DNA from: Butyriboletus loyo
Lineage: Eukaryota > Basidiomycota > Agaricomycetes > Boletales > Boletaceae
Assembly (NCBI GenBank): GCA_038093515.1
Contig: JBBPSI010000343.1
Coordinates: 1-20,459, forward strand
Length of the DNA: 20,459 bases
Direction: 5' to 3'
The notes under the pieces are model-generated. The model worked only from the letters and a program-made list of their open reading frames with translations, was not told the origin of the DNA and searched no databases. This document shows, piece after piece, positions 1 through 9,303 of this stretch. How positions within the stretch are numbered: the first letter of the stretch is position 1; every line of letters begins with the position of its first letter. The position numbers and the translations under genes were made by a program.

Positions 1-331
1 CCCACCCGCTCCTAAAAATGCGTACATTCCATCACCCTCCCGAACAGGGAGTGTTCTCATTCCATACCACCCGATCCCAAATCGCGTCACACTCACATTC
101 AATGGCACAGCCTCCACATCTTCAATATTATCATAATACTCCTCATCGTCATCTGGTTGTCGCTCTACAGACATGCCATGGTCGAGCTGCTCCGACCAGC
201 TCATGTGACGGAGTGTACGACCGTCGTCGCGATGCTCGTCAAGTCCGTGACAGTCTATGCCACCTTTTGACCCTTATTCTGATCCCATTTGCGATTGTAC
301 AAGTTCACGCAAGTCCTTGGGGGGAGCTCAG
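1..331 (+). pseudogene. 3' remnant of plus-strand membrane-protein gene, internally deleted (unit A)
   Basis: This is the unit A copy of the gene described at 7006-8078. The sequence follows unit B up to about position 120 (cacagcctccac), then jumps to the part equivalent to about 7883, losing about 650 nt that contain the first intron and two exons. What remains encodes the second predicted membrane segment and the tail. It ends at a CAG|GTAAGT splice donor at 331/332 that pairs with an acceptor at 433. A homopolymer difference (five A instead of six after cct) shifts the frame near position 15. The true start would lie left of the window. Confidence 0.55.
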
Positions 332-574
332 GTAAGTTCCATAGCCTCCGACCTCATATGTCTTGATTTGGTGGTGGGGCGTGTTCTCGCTCTGACATAT
401 CGCCCTTAATGCCCTGCGGCTGCGGGCATGCAGCGGATCGCACCGTTATTGATAGAAAACCATGGAAATGGGGTGTGTCAGCAGTGTGTCGTCAGTGACC
501 TCGTCGACCGCGAACGAGGATAAGGATATCGATATCGGATGGTTCACCGACGTTCAATTTTGCGTTGGACATGT

Positions 575-1600
575 CTTATTCGTAGACTGTCCGTATTTCA
601 GCTCGCTGATCGCGACAGGTGACCGTGGAAGTGGTGAGCAAGGGCAGGTGAGAGGAGATCGTTCTATCCGGGTTGTGATGTAGCATCGATCGTTCATCCA
701 TTTATCTCTATCTCTCCTTTGGCCATGTCTCCGTCATGACCTCATTTCGTTTTTGGTTTTCACTTTATTCTTTTAGGTGTTTGTCAGTGTACCCTTCACA
801 TCTCTAGTTATATACCCCTAGGATATCTAGATGCCTTGCACCGTCGATGCTTCTCACGAGATGGAATCAAGTCGTGATTCTGCCCACAACTAATCAGGTC
901 TCCTTGACAAAAATAGCCTTTACCCTTCCCGAGTTCTGGACGACGACTATTTCTCCTGCAAAGTGCTGCTCCGTGCAGACAAGCTATCAACCCCGCCACA
1001 TCGAGTTGGAACCCACCTCGCAATGATATCGGTGGTAACATTGATCAACGGTCGGCGTTCTTGTGGGATTTATCTCGTCGATCGCACGGTTGTCTGATCG
1101 TGGTCCCAATCGAAAACGGGACGGATCAGAAGTTCGGATTAGTATCAGGAGACCCGATCCGTCGTCTGATGTAATACGAATGATGAGTCAATCTGGTCCA
1201 AGGTTAGGGTTTCCTTTCAACACAGCGATCACCATGACTGGCATCCTTGCCATCGCATACGGCGTATGGTCTGTCAGCGCAGAACGAGAGGTGATGAAAC
1301 GTTTTTTGTCCCTAGATTCGGTGCTGATTGCTCGCCTGCGGACGGACTCGGCACGTTCTTCCTGATCGTCCAATACCTTCCACGTTGGTACGAATAATCA
1401 CCTTACTCCCTTGTTGTTCAAGGCTCATCTAGGAATTAGTGGGCAAAACAGTTTAGACAACGACAAAGCAAAGACGAGGCATGAATAGTCAAGGCGCTTG
1501 CTTTCCCCTTGGCGTACCAATGCATTCCGCCTGACTGATTCCATTCCATTCCCATTCCAAGTGAGATTTGGCCAGTAAGCCATATCTATTCGTTGTGCTC
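575..1600. other. Segment present only in unit A
   Basis: Unit C passes directly from a match at about 575 (tgcgttggaca) to a match at about 1345 (ggcacgttcttcctgatcgtcc), and again from 1376 to about 1598. Unit B skips the whole stretch. No complete gene is recognised. An ATTCC-rich run lies at 1538-1558. The simplest reading is two deletions in C and one larger deletion in B, rather than an insertion in A, because C keeps an island from the middle. Confidence 0.6.
1538..1558. repeat. Short ATTCC tandem run
   Basis: Four ATTCC-like units, one with an extra c, found only in unit A. It lies close to the right edge of the A-only segment and could have served as a slippage or deletion point. 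Confidence 0.7.
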
Positions 1601-1979
1601 GTGACGCTCACGAGAACTACAATTTGTACGACCAACATGTCTCCTCAGATCAGTGTTTCATACGTCCGCCGTCATGGGCGCGATGTCGCTGTGAATCGCC
1701 CGACTCTTTGAATCTCACTTTGTGTAGCGTCGCAGCGCTGGACAGAGGGACTACTGCTCGGATTATCGTATTCGCTTTGTAAAGCGGAGGCGAACGGCGT
1801 GCTGGGTTCTGCGACAGCCCCGCCATGTCCGGAAGATGTTTGCAGAACAGATCAAGGCGCATGTACAGAGGAAAGCGCCCTCGAGAAATGCAGATGCTAC
1901 ACGGAGCGCAAACAAGACGGGTGGGAGAAAGTGACGGCGGCGAATGGAAACGAGAGAGAGGGAGGGGAGCGAGACGTAC

Positions 1980-2157
1980 GCGATGAAATAAAAGATACCG
2001 TCTCTCACGAATTGTTGCATGTACCGGTTGGGGTGCCACTGTTTAGTCGTTCTGTACATCTTGAGATAGCGAGAACCAGAAAAAGGGTGGCACTGGGATC
2101 AAATTGTGGGAACTCAGCGTAGCGGAAAGTAGTGATGGTATGTTGTTCCATGAGAAA
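1980..2157 (-). pseudogene. 7TM membrane protein remnant, TM5-TM6 exon only (unit A)
   Basis: This is the unit A copy of the exon that in B lies at 9141-9303. Reading on the minus strand, it starts after a ttttgcag acceptor and ends at a GTACGT donor (1974-1979). It encodes the hydrophobic run ATLFLVLAISRC and, in another frame, RTTKQWHPNRYMQQFVRDG followed by IFYFIA. The frame change between these two pieces is shared with B and C. The following exon (TM6-TM7 and tail) is missing: about 530 nt are deleted between the match to B near 8535 and near 9070. Confidence 0.6.
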
Positions 2158-2774
2158 CTGCAAAATGAGAAATCGAGAAGTTGAACAACTGTGACTGGAG
2201 AGAGGGAAGGGTTATGAACGACCCCGTGAGATACAGTGACGCATGTCGTTTAACTCGTGATATACCTGAGAGGTTGATATTGGGATTGCTGTGAAAACAA
2301 ATGTAATAGATAACTGTCCGCACGGTACGGTCGACCCAAAACTATACGCCCGCTCGTTCGATCCAGGGGTAGGCCCGCCTTGGATACTTGTTCCGCGTGG
2401 GACTTGAGCACGGTCGTGGAGGCTTCGCGTCGACCATGCCACTGGTTAGCCTCGCTGACAACCTCGTGCCGTTTTTTACGCTCGGAAGAGGAAGTAGGCT
2501 CAGATGCAAGTGCTACCTAGTCTTTCGTGGGGATGGTTGTGTCGCAGAATCCGGTGAGGTGGTCCAAAGAGGTGGTAAGTCAGGACCCGGTGTCACCAAA
2601 GAGAAGAGAGGTGCGGAATTCGAGCCAGGTGATGGCTTGGAAGGACAGGGGTGCATTGGGTATAGGTTAGCATGTCATGAACGTGCCAGCCCCAAAAATG
2701 GTTGAACCATAAGGCAAGTGTCACATTCCGACCTAGACATGTGTTCCTTTCACTCATTTGACATCGTTATACAG
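2158..2774. other. Conserved region upstream of the 7TM exon, coding strand unclear (unit A)
   Basis: A long open frame on the plus strand (2388-2705) has no ATG and is interrupted in unit B by a TGA near 9648. On the minus strand a short stretch (STTVLKSHAEQVSKAGLPLD) is kept in all three units. A minus-strand intron is likely from a GTATAT donor near 2269 to the acceptor at 2158. I cannot decide which strand, if any, was coding. Confidence 0.3.
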
Positions 2775-2995
2775 CAAAACCACTATGGATGATGAGAGAC
2801 GCTCCTGCTACGGCTACAGAAGACCAAAATGCATGTTTCCTACTCACCCATAGTTGACTACGAAATCGACGTGTAACTCCCTTGCATATACCACGATGTA
2901 TTACTAGCAATGTTCGACAGTTACTTTGGTCGATGACGACGAATGCAACTTGGCCAGCAATGGTCGCACAAGCCGCAGCGGTTGTGCTGTTTCAG
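2775..2995 (+). pseudogene. String of short plus-strand exon-like pieces (unit A)
   Basis: A tatacag acceptor at 2774 opens a piece ending ...CCAAAATG at 2831. The donor seen in unit C (GTACGT) has been deleted here. A second piece lies between ttcgacag (ending 2920) and CAG|GTAAGT (2995/2996); it is 75 nt, open in one frame, and reads MVAQAAAVVLFQ at its end. No protein family is recognised. Confidence 0.35.
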
Positions 2996-3090
2996 GTAAG
3001 TAAAACATATCGACGTCGATGTTGTATTCACTGGTTAATTACAGTGAGCATCATTGAGGACACTGATGTGGTTGGCGACCCGTAAATAAG

Positions 3091-3180
3091 TCCTGGACTA
3101 GGCCCGAGCCAGCCAGCCTAGGCCTGGAATTTGACCAAGCCCAAGCGCTGGCTTTCAGGCCAGGCCCATCCATCACTAGG
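3091..3180. repeat. GGCCT/AGGCC-rich tract (unit A)
   Basis: About 90 nt built from variations on aggcctgg, aagccc and ccaggcc. A matching tract occurs in unit B at 10806-10906 but not in unit C. It looks like a degenerate simple repeat or a small hairpin-forming element. It marks the start of the variable zone. Confidence 0.6.
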
Positions 3181-3550
3181 CCGATGAGATCGGAGACTTC
3201 CATGGCTCCCTCAGCACAGCACGCTCGCGTTTCCCCACTCGCCTGTGCTTGCACGCCCCTCCCTGTTCGTTCCTCCTGATCTCCCCACTTGTCGTCGCCG
3301 TATGGGCTTGTCTCCTTTGGTCCGTGCGAGCAAATCCTGCCTGCGGCGCATTTCGTTGTAGCAAGTCTGATCAACATTTTTGTAAGACAGACAACTCAGC
3401 TGGAATCCTGCCAGCCAGAATGGTCTGGCATCGTAATCGGGCCTCCAGCTGCTTAACTCCATGTTGCCTTGCGGAATACCTTCTATCATATCTCGATGGA
3501 GCATCTCGAGGCGATAGCGAGCTTTTCCTAAATCCCTCGCATACAAACCG
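3181..3550. other. Segment shared by units A and B, possible minus-strand coding
   Basis: It is aligned to B at about 10920-11145 with internal deletions in B. Both copies keep one minus-strand open frame with the peptide LHRDMIEGIP followed by MELSSW and PDYDARP. Short, unrecognised, and without a start that I can defend. Unit C lacks it. Confidence 0.3.
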
Positions 3551-3559
3551 CATGCAGCT

Positions 3560-5130
3560 TTGGTGTCGATCTATTGACCCAATCGCGAATAAACATATGA
3601 CTCAAGCGATTGTTGTCGAGATTCGAACCTACCGCAAAGGGCGACGGAATGCAATGACGAGAATCAGCCATGGTCCGCACGCCTCTGTTGAGATGCATTG
3701 ACAGAGAGGGTAAATGGTCTTGGAACTCACCAGGCAAAAGAGGCGTCCGGAAAGTCATCTTGTTGCCGGATTACCAAAAGCCGAGTCCGGCGAGTGCGAG
3801 GGATGGGTCTGCAAGTGAATTTTGCTCTTTACTCGGCGACGGTGATCATATCTTGCAAGCACCCCCAGACTTCCTCGTCACTAACGTGTACGGCCGTGAT
3901 ACCCAGGACGTCTGGGGTCAGGCCTCAGGCATGGATTCATCTGCGACGGACTTGCACAGTTCCACGCACAGAACACGCAGCTCACTGTTGCCTTTCCAAA
4001 CCGCAGGAAAGATAATGGGATGGTGTACTTGGTCTCGATCCTGGGTATCGCCATTGGCCAACTCGCGACATTCCGCGCACAAACGCGTGCATTCCAGGCC
4101 CTCTTGTGCAGGCAGTGCTCAGAATGTTCACCACATGACCTGGGAGGCAAATGATGCACCACCTGAGCTCTTAGAAATAACGTTCATACTCACACTCAAT
4201 TTTCGCGTTTCCGCGTTTGCTGCCATAGACGTCGCACGTACGTCGTGTCTCTCCGTGCTTCGATTGGTTGTACTCGCACTCATGCTTAGTTGACACTAGC
4301 AGTACCTTCGGATGGCCAACGTCACGTTACCGTCACCATGAGTAGACTGCATCACATGCATCCATTTGGAAGTGTGTTCCAACCATACGCACGGGCGAGG
4401 ATGAACGGAGGTCGGAGATGGGGACTGTGACGGCCTGGTCAATAGGCAACGCGGGCACGATGAAGTGTAACCACCAAACAGCGCATCGGTCGTTCAGGGA
4501 CTCGGATAGCATTTACGACAAAGATGAAAATAAATGAAAACGACATGGGGACTAGCAGGAGCCTGAAGTTGATCCTCCCCTAAAAACTCAAAGGTGCGCA
4601 GACTCGAAGTAAGCTCGAGAGGGATCATCGATATGGGCGGTGTCTCGGGACGAATAGCGATCAGAGTCCTCGATTATCTCTTGTCGATTCCCTGTTCACG
4701 ACCAGTTATGTTGAGTGTGCGTACTGTCTTCAGAATTGCTTGGATCCGCGAGGAACAAGCAAAAACAGGTGTGTGAAACCCCGACGCGCACTGTCATCAT
4801 TTCTTTTGGTTTGCAATGGGTCAAATCAATGAGACACCATCCTGAAATCCTAACCTTTGTATGCGTATCGCCTTTCCCAATCACAGACGGGCTTATCAGG
4901 ACTCAAACGTGATAGTGCTATGGGGTAAGATGAACTGTTGTAGATACTCGCGATTCAGAATGGAATCTATCTCGTAGATTAATGGGTGCCATCGCCGCTG
5001 CCAGAACCACAACACATCCATGCAGGAAATGCGAGTCGGATCGAAAGCCTGAGGTTGAGGTTGAGGTTGACGGTAGCCCTACGTGACTCTCGCTGTGCAA
5101 TCCAGCGTGAGTCCACGACATAATCATAAG
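3560..5130. other. Segment present only in unit A, no gene recognised
   Basis: I find no counterpart in B or C. A 207-codon open stretch (3670-4293, plus) shows no family features and has a low-information composition. A different plus frame at about 4010-4150 carries a hydrophobic run (NGMVYLVSILGIAIGQLATF), which may be a relic of a membrane protein. At 5051-5070 there are three GAGGTT units. The segment ends where similarity to B and C resumes, just 3' of the WD40 gene (gtgcaccgtcag at about 5139). Confidence 0.5.
5051..5070. repeat. (GAGGTT)3 microsatellite
   Basis: Three perfect GAGGTT units plus GA, found only in unit A. Confidence 0.85.
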
Positions 5131-5146
5131 GAAAGTATGTGCACCG

Positions 5147-6917
5147 TCAGATGGACACCCTCGGCAGAGGGTGGAGATGGATCATTCGTTTGTTGGGCCT
5201 AATATGAAATGAGCTTTTATAACATGGTACACAATAATTAAAAAAAAGACGCACTGAGCCTGGTTGCGTTTGATCCCCAGAACCTTGTCCGCTAGGAGAA
5301 GCGTTCTTGTTTGGATCGCGGGGATCAGCAGTCTTGGCAGTCTTGGTACGAGGTGATTTATCCTGCAAGGTTTGATGAGACCATGCATACAAACTCGAGG
5401 ATCAACAGAACCTTTGGTTTTGCAGGATTTTTTGCGACCATTCGCTAAGATGATGTGTTGAACGCACGGGATCCGAATGTCTATCGAGAGCACTCACTCG
5501 CTTCCGTTTACCTGCAGCCATCCACGACGGACCCTCATTCATGTCGTTCACTCTCGTTGGCGACTGGGAAGGAGACCGATGATCGGCAGGCGCATGTGAT
5601 TTTCTGGAAATAGGACTGGGCGTATGCGAAGTGGGGCTCTTCTCGCTTTTCCTTGTTTTGACCCACTTTTTAAGCCTTGCAATGCCATGGGACGGCTTGG
5701 TGGTGGAGAAATGTGGCTCTGGACGTAGCGATGGAGGGTAGGTCACTGGTTCAACCTCGGAGGCTGCTGGAGATGGTGGCTGCAGCAGCGTCAACACGGG
5801 GGTAGGAGGAGAAGATAGTGACCACTGACCTCGTCAAAGTCGAACTCGGGAGCGGAGCGGGCGCGCTCGACGGCACGTCAACCTACACGATCGTGAGAAC
5901 TCGCGTCGAATGGGAACAGAGCGAGTGGATACCTCGAGATCACTAGTTGATGTCTGATATTGCGTGTGATGAGATGGTTTGATAGAATAGCCAAATACTT
6001 ACATGGAAAGGATCATATGACTCTGGGAGAATATGAGCGAGGCCACGCATGGAGACTTTCCCATCCTGTCGTCCAGTTGCCAGATATGTGTCATCTGGGG
6101 AGAGGGCGATTGAGCGTATCCATTCGCTGTCCTCGATGGCAGAGCCAATCTGAGTCAGAGTCGACGTGTCCAGGAAGAAGATGGAAGCCGATCCATATGT
6201 GGCAATGAATTTGCCATTTGCTGCTAGAGCGATAGAGTAGACATGGCTGTCGAAAGCTGGTGACTCGGCGACCTGCAACCCCGTGGACACAGCAAAAGAC
6301 TTGATTTTGCGGTCGTCAGTTACCACAAAAAGTTGCTGGCTGTCACTGGACCATGCAAGTGGAGTGCCTATGTACACTGTCGCTGTAGTTTTGATTGTGA
6401 CGAGTTCATCGCCGTTGTGACTGTCGAAAATGCGGATCGAGCCTCGATCGCAGGAAGTGGCGATGTGCTCGCCATTTGGGGAGAATTTGATTCCATTGAC
6501 TTCTTTGTCATGTCGGAGTGGGCCAATGAGTCTCTCCCCTGTTGTTATGCTCCAAATGCTCGCTGTCTTACCAGTCCCAGTTGCAAACGTGGTCGAATCT
6601 GGTGAGACATCGACCGCATACACCTGCTTTCCGCCCTCCACCTCGATGGCCTTTGTGTGCAGTTCTGCGTCCCACACGCTTGCGCCCTCCTGAGCGCCAC
6701 ACACTACCCATTGGTGATCTCTTGACACACTGATGGCATTCATGTCCATTCCCATTTGGTTTCCGACCTCTTGATTGTCTTCAAGTCGCCACCGTCGAAT
6801 CCCATCTTCACTCCCACACAAAAGATGCTTTCCATCAGACTGGAATGCGACTGCAAACACTGGACCATCGTGACCGGTGTCAAGTACTACTGTTGGGTCT
6901 GGCTGGATTGTTAGCAT
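5147..6917 (-). pseudogene. WD40-repeat protein gene, exon 2 frameshifted (unit A)
   Basis: Minus-strand gene with exons 6917-6003, 5882-5830, 5779-5498, 5444-5412 and 5362-5147. Exon 1 encodes seven WD40 blades in 305 codons and ends at CAT|GTAAGT. The ATG is fixed by in-frame TGA and TAG four and three codons upstream. Intron 1 is 120 nt in all three units. Exon 2 is 53 nt here, against 48 in B and 51 in C, because agcgg is duplicated at 5851-5860. That breaks the frame into exon 3, so the copy is probably dead unless the duplication is a sequencing error. Exons 3-5 are otherwise open but very different from B and C, keeping mainly RKSEK and the anchor GPSWMAAGKRKR. The C-terminus runs past the B/C stop position to 5147. 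WD40 propellers usually act as protein-binding scaffolds; the partner is unknown. Confidence 0.8.
5156..5173. promoter_or_regulatory. Small hairpin at the WD40 3' end (unit A)
   Basis: Caccctc and gagggtg pair in a perfect 7-bp stem around the loop ggca. B and C have a hairpin at the aligned place with a different stem sequence. In A it lies within the last codons of the extended exon 5; in B and C it is 60-80 nt beyond the stop. Role unknown; a mature 3' UTR structure is possible. Confidence 0.45.
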
Positions 6918-7005
6918 GCAACACTATCACTGTTCAGAGTTGCTACACACTGGTCTTTGTTGATGACATCCTCTGCGATGGTACGCTGTCCGTGGAGTTC
7001 GAAGA
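6918..7005. promoter_or_regulatory. Presumed divergent 5' flank between WD40 and plus-strand membrane gene
   Basis: Only about 90 nt separate the WD40 ATG (minus strand) from the first defensible codon of the plus-strand membrane-gene relic. Any promoter here must serve both directions or overlap coding sequence. No clear TATA or CCAAT box is seen. The A and B versions of the whole 6918-7121 flank differ at only four positions by eye, while C differs at about two dozen. Confidence 0.3.
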
Positions 7006-8078
7006 GTGCAAGAAAGATGGTTTTGGTTCAACTCGTGGTGCGCAAAGCTGCTCCATAAACACGTTTCCTTATTCTCAATATGGGTCGCAACAGCCTCGTG
7101 TCTCTGGCGCTTATTCTTACTCCCACCCGCTCCTAAAAAATGCGTACATTCCATCACCCTCCCGAACAGGGAGCGCTCTCATTCCGTACCACCCGATCCC
7201 GAATCGCGTCACACTCACATTTGATTCCACAGCCTCCACGTTTTTGCGTTCGCTGCTCGGACAGGTGGACGTTACACGTACGTACATCTCTTTCCGGAAC
7301 TCGGACGATTGCGCTCATATACAAGCCCTGTTGACGCCAATGATGTGGGTAAACTGTACTATAGGCACCCGCATGTAAGCCACATATGCCCTTGATGTCT
7401 CTCGAGCACTATACTAAAATATTGCACCGCGTTCTACCAATGCAGTATGCGGCACAGTGCGATCAACTGCATGTTTTCTCATACGTTTCCTCCCAAGGCA
7501 ATTTTAAACTGCCACATGTCGATACTCCGATCCACAGGCAAGATCGACAACGAGGTTCACGAAATCTCAGCCTTTTATATTGATGTCAAAGGTTGGTTCA
7601 AGCTGGCGGACATTGATGCGACATCTAACGAATATGCTGCCATCCCCCATGACGATCGACGCTGACGAACTGGCTAGATACGAGTGCTCCAGGCTGCAAC
7701 TACCGATCCACCTCGCCTTGCTCGCACTATAACACACGTTCTACGTCCTGTAGGCGGCAGAAACTGTTTTCACGGCCGTTTAAACTTGTTCACTTTGATT
7801 CTAAATGTCCTCGCTGTCATCATCGCCCTACATCAAGGCCGGTCGTCCGATCAACTGGCCCTTTTTGTGTGCTATCATCGCCGTCGTAATACTCCTCATC
7901 GTCATCTGGTTGTCGCTCTACAGACACACCATGGTCGAGCTGCTCCGACCAGCTCATGCGACGGAGTGTACCCGTCGTCGCGATGCTCGTCAAGTCCGCG
8001 ACATCCTATGCCACCTTTCGACTCTTCTGATCCCGTTTGCGATTGTACAAGTTCCCCCAAGGACTTGTGGGAGCTCAG
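7006..8078 (+). pseudogene. Decayed plus-strand membrane-protein gene (unit B)
   Basis: Pieces of one protein can be followed by switching frame. First comes a hydrophobic N-terminus (HVSLFSIWVATASCLWRLFLL), then a likely extracellular part (IPYHPIPNRVTLTF, VDVTRTYISFRN). A GT-AG intron (7376 to about 7442) joins DANDVGKLYYRHPH to DQLHVFSYVSSQGNFKL. Then come AFYIDVKGWFKLADIDATS, ARTITHVLRP and two adjacent membrane segments (LNLFTLILNVLAVIIAL and IIAVVILLIVIWLSLY). At least three to four frameshifts separate these pieces, and most are shared with unit C. It ends at CAG|GTAAGT (8078/8079), which is kept in all units. I do not recognise the family; it looks like a surface protein with a C-terminal hydrophobic region. 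Confidence 0.6.
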
Positions 8079-8179
8079 GTAAGTACCATTGCCTCCGACC
8101 CATATGTCTTGATTTGGTGGTGGGGCGTGTTCTCACTCTGATATCTCGCCCTTATTGCCCTTCGGCTGCGTGCATGTAG

Positions 8180-8512
8180 CGGATCGCACCGCTGTTGATA
8201 GAAAATCATGGAAAAGGGGTCTATCAGCGGTCCGACCGACATGTCTCGGGTACACCACCTCAGATCAGTGTTTCATATGTCCGCCGTCATTGGGTGCGAT
8301 GTCGCTCTGAATTGCCCGACTCTTCGAATCTCACTTTTCGTAGTGTCGCAGCGCTGGACACAGGGATTACTGCTCGGATTATCGTATTCGCTGTTGTAAC
8401 CAGCGGAGCCGAACAGCATGCTGGTTTCTGCGACGGCCCCGCCATGTCCGGAAGATGTTTGCAGAACAGATCAAGGCGCATGTACAGAGGAAAGCTCCCC
8501 CGAGAAATGCAG
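8180..8512 (+). pseudogene. Downstream spliced plus-strand segment (unit B)
   Basis: It starts after gcatgtag (ending 8179), closing a 101-nt intron opened at 8079. It reads RIAPLLIENHGKGVYQ and stays open to 8824, but compared with A and C the middle is deleted. A shared stretch with KMFAEQIKAHVQRKAP in a different frame lies at about 8452-8512. It is probably the tail of the membrane-protein gene to its left, since the intron connects them. It overlaps the 3' end of the opposite-strand 7TM relic only in shadow frames. Confidence 0.4.
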
Positions 8513-8716
8513 CGGGACATAGATGCTACACGGAGCTCAGACGACAGGGCATATGCATCAGTAACACAAATACTTGAGTCACCATTCAAAGGACCAACAT
8601 CCTCGATTGCCAGCATTCGTCAATACCGCATAAGCCCCGCCGCTACTCTTCGTCCCTCGTCGCTGCCCAAGGGTCCTGGTTCAAACATGACACGTATCAT
8701 CTCCCAATGTTTCCAG

Positions 8717-9303
8717 TCAAATTACCTCCGATTCATTCGCGTCCCCTTCCACAATCCGATCCTGCCTCGGGGCGACATCTGCGAATGCAATCGCAGACAC
8801 GGCGGCGTTTCGAGGCTGCGATAACGCATCGAATCCGCTCCCAGTGCGTGCCCTGGCAATGGCCACGAGAGTCACCATCATACAGCTCTCGCACGCTGAT
8901 GATGAACCGAGGCATAATGGGGTACACAGATACGTAATAAAGCGTGGTCAGGGAGAGCGCCAAATTGCTGTTTAGCGTAGACACCTGTTCCAGCATGGAT
9001 GCGATGTTGAAAAAAAATATGATCCTGTTGAGGGAAAAGATTTAAGTGGACGGTTTCCCGCAAACGGTCGGAAACAAGACGGGTGTGAGAAAGTGATGGG
9101 GCGAATGGAAACGAGAGAGTAGGAGGGAAGCGAGACGTACGCGATGAAATAAAAGATACCGTCTCTGACGAATTGTTGCATGTACACTGTTTAGTCGCTC
9201 TGTACATCTTCAGACAGCGAGAACCAAAAGGGGAGTACTAAGAACGAACTGTGGGATTTCAGCGTACGCCGAAAGTAGCGATGGCATGTTGTTCCGTGAG
9301 AAA
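8717..9303 (-). pseudogene. Decayed 7TM membrane protein gene, C-terminal half (unit B)
   Basis: Minus-strand exon 9303-9141 (acceptor ttttgcag, donor GTACGT) carries TM5 (STPLLVLAV) and then MQQFVRDGIFYFIA. A 116-nt intron joins in phase to exon 9024 onward, giving the continuous TM6 IIFFFNIASML, then LNSNLALSLTTLYYVSVYPI and the end-of-TM7 motif MPRFIISVRELYD. This layout and motif are typical of large fungal families of 7TM integral membrane proteins (DUF6533-like; family name from memory). Lesions are a TGA in TM5 (AV*RC), a frame change before the RDG motif that is shared by all units, and a frame change after RELYD. The tail (VSAIAFADVAPRQDRIVEGD) ends at a TGA at 8717 shared with C. 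The N-terminal half is not recognised. Confidence 0.7.

Larger units (their letters stand above)
434..1893 (+). pseudogene. Downstream spliced plus-strand segment (unit A, expanded)
   Basis: It starts after the acceptor gcatgcag at 426-433, which closes an intron opened at 332 (102 nt). The first exon reads RIAPLLIENHGNGVCQQC and then meets a TAA. The segment ends with a stretch conserved in all units, KMFAEQIKAHVQRKAPSR, at about 1833-1890. Between them lie about 1000 nt (575-1600) absent from B and C. These hold a possible intron (GTGAGA near 650 to ttttag near 777) and an open stretch at 1063-1365 with a hydrophobic run (AITMTGILAIAYGVWSV). Whether all of this is one gene is not clear. Unit A may hold the older, longer form, from which B and C derive by deletion. 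Confidence 0.35.
1..7121. repeat. Tandem repeat unit A (longest and most rearranged)
   Basis: First of three direct repeats. Its first bases (cccacccgctcctaaaaa) recur at 7122 and, with one extra c, at 13784. Its last bases (ggcgcttattcttact) recur at 13783 and at the window end. Unit A is about 450 nt longer than B or C, but this is the net of several changes. It lacks about 650 nt of the plus-strand membrane gene near position 120, about 530 nt of the 7TM gene near 1900 and about 600 nt near 2670. It carries extra sequence at about 575-1600 and 3560-5130. Boundaries are arbitrary in phase, because any point of a tandem unit could serve. Confidence 0.95.

Noticed and set aside
2388..2705. 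Open plus-strand frame similar in A and C
   Set aside because: No ATG, interrupted in B, and it lies opposite the likely upstream part of the minus-strand 7TM gene. Kept only as an unclear region.
3595..3670. tRNA-like T-loop (ggttcgaatc on the minus strand)
   Set aside because: The flanking bases do not form a T stem, and no acceptor or anticodon stem can be paired.
3670..4293. 207-codon plus-strand open frame
   Set aside because: Unique to unit A, no motif or family-like pattern, overlapping frames also open, no conserved counterpart to test for codon bias.
5960..6693. Several plus-strand open frames opposite WD40 exon 1 (also 12625-13395 and 19455-20056)
   Set aside because: All are shadows of the WD40 coding frame on the minus strand. 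They recur in each copy only because the WD40 exon is conserved.
6845..7378. 177-codon plus-strand open frame (and 13507-14049, 180 codons)
   Set aside because: Its first part runs antisense through WD40 exon 1 and owes its openness to that gene. Only the part after about 7100 belongs to the plus-strand membrane-gene relic, and the frame there is not the relic's frame at its N-terminus.
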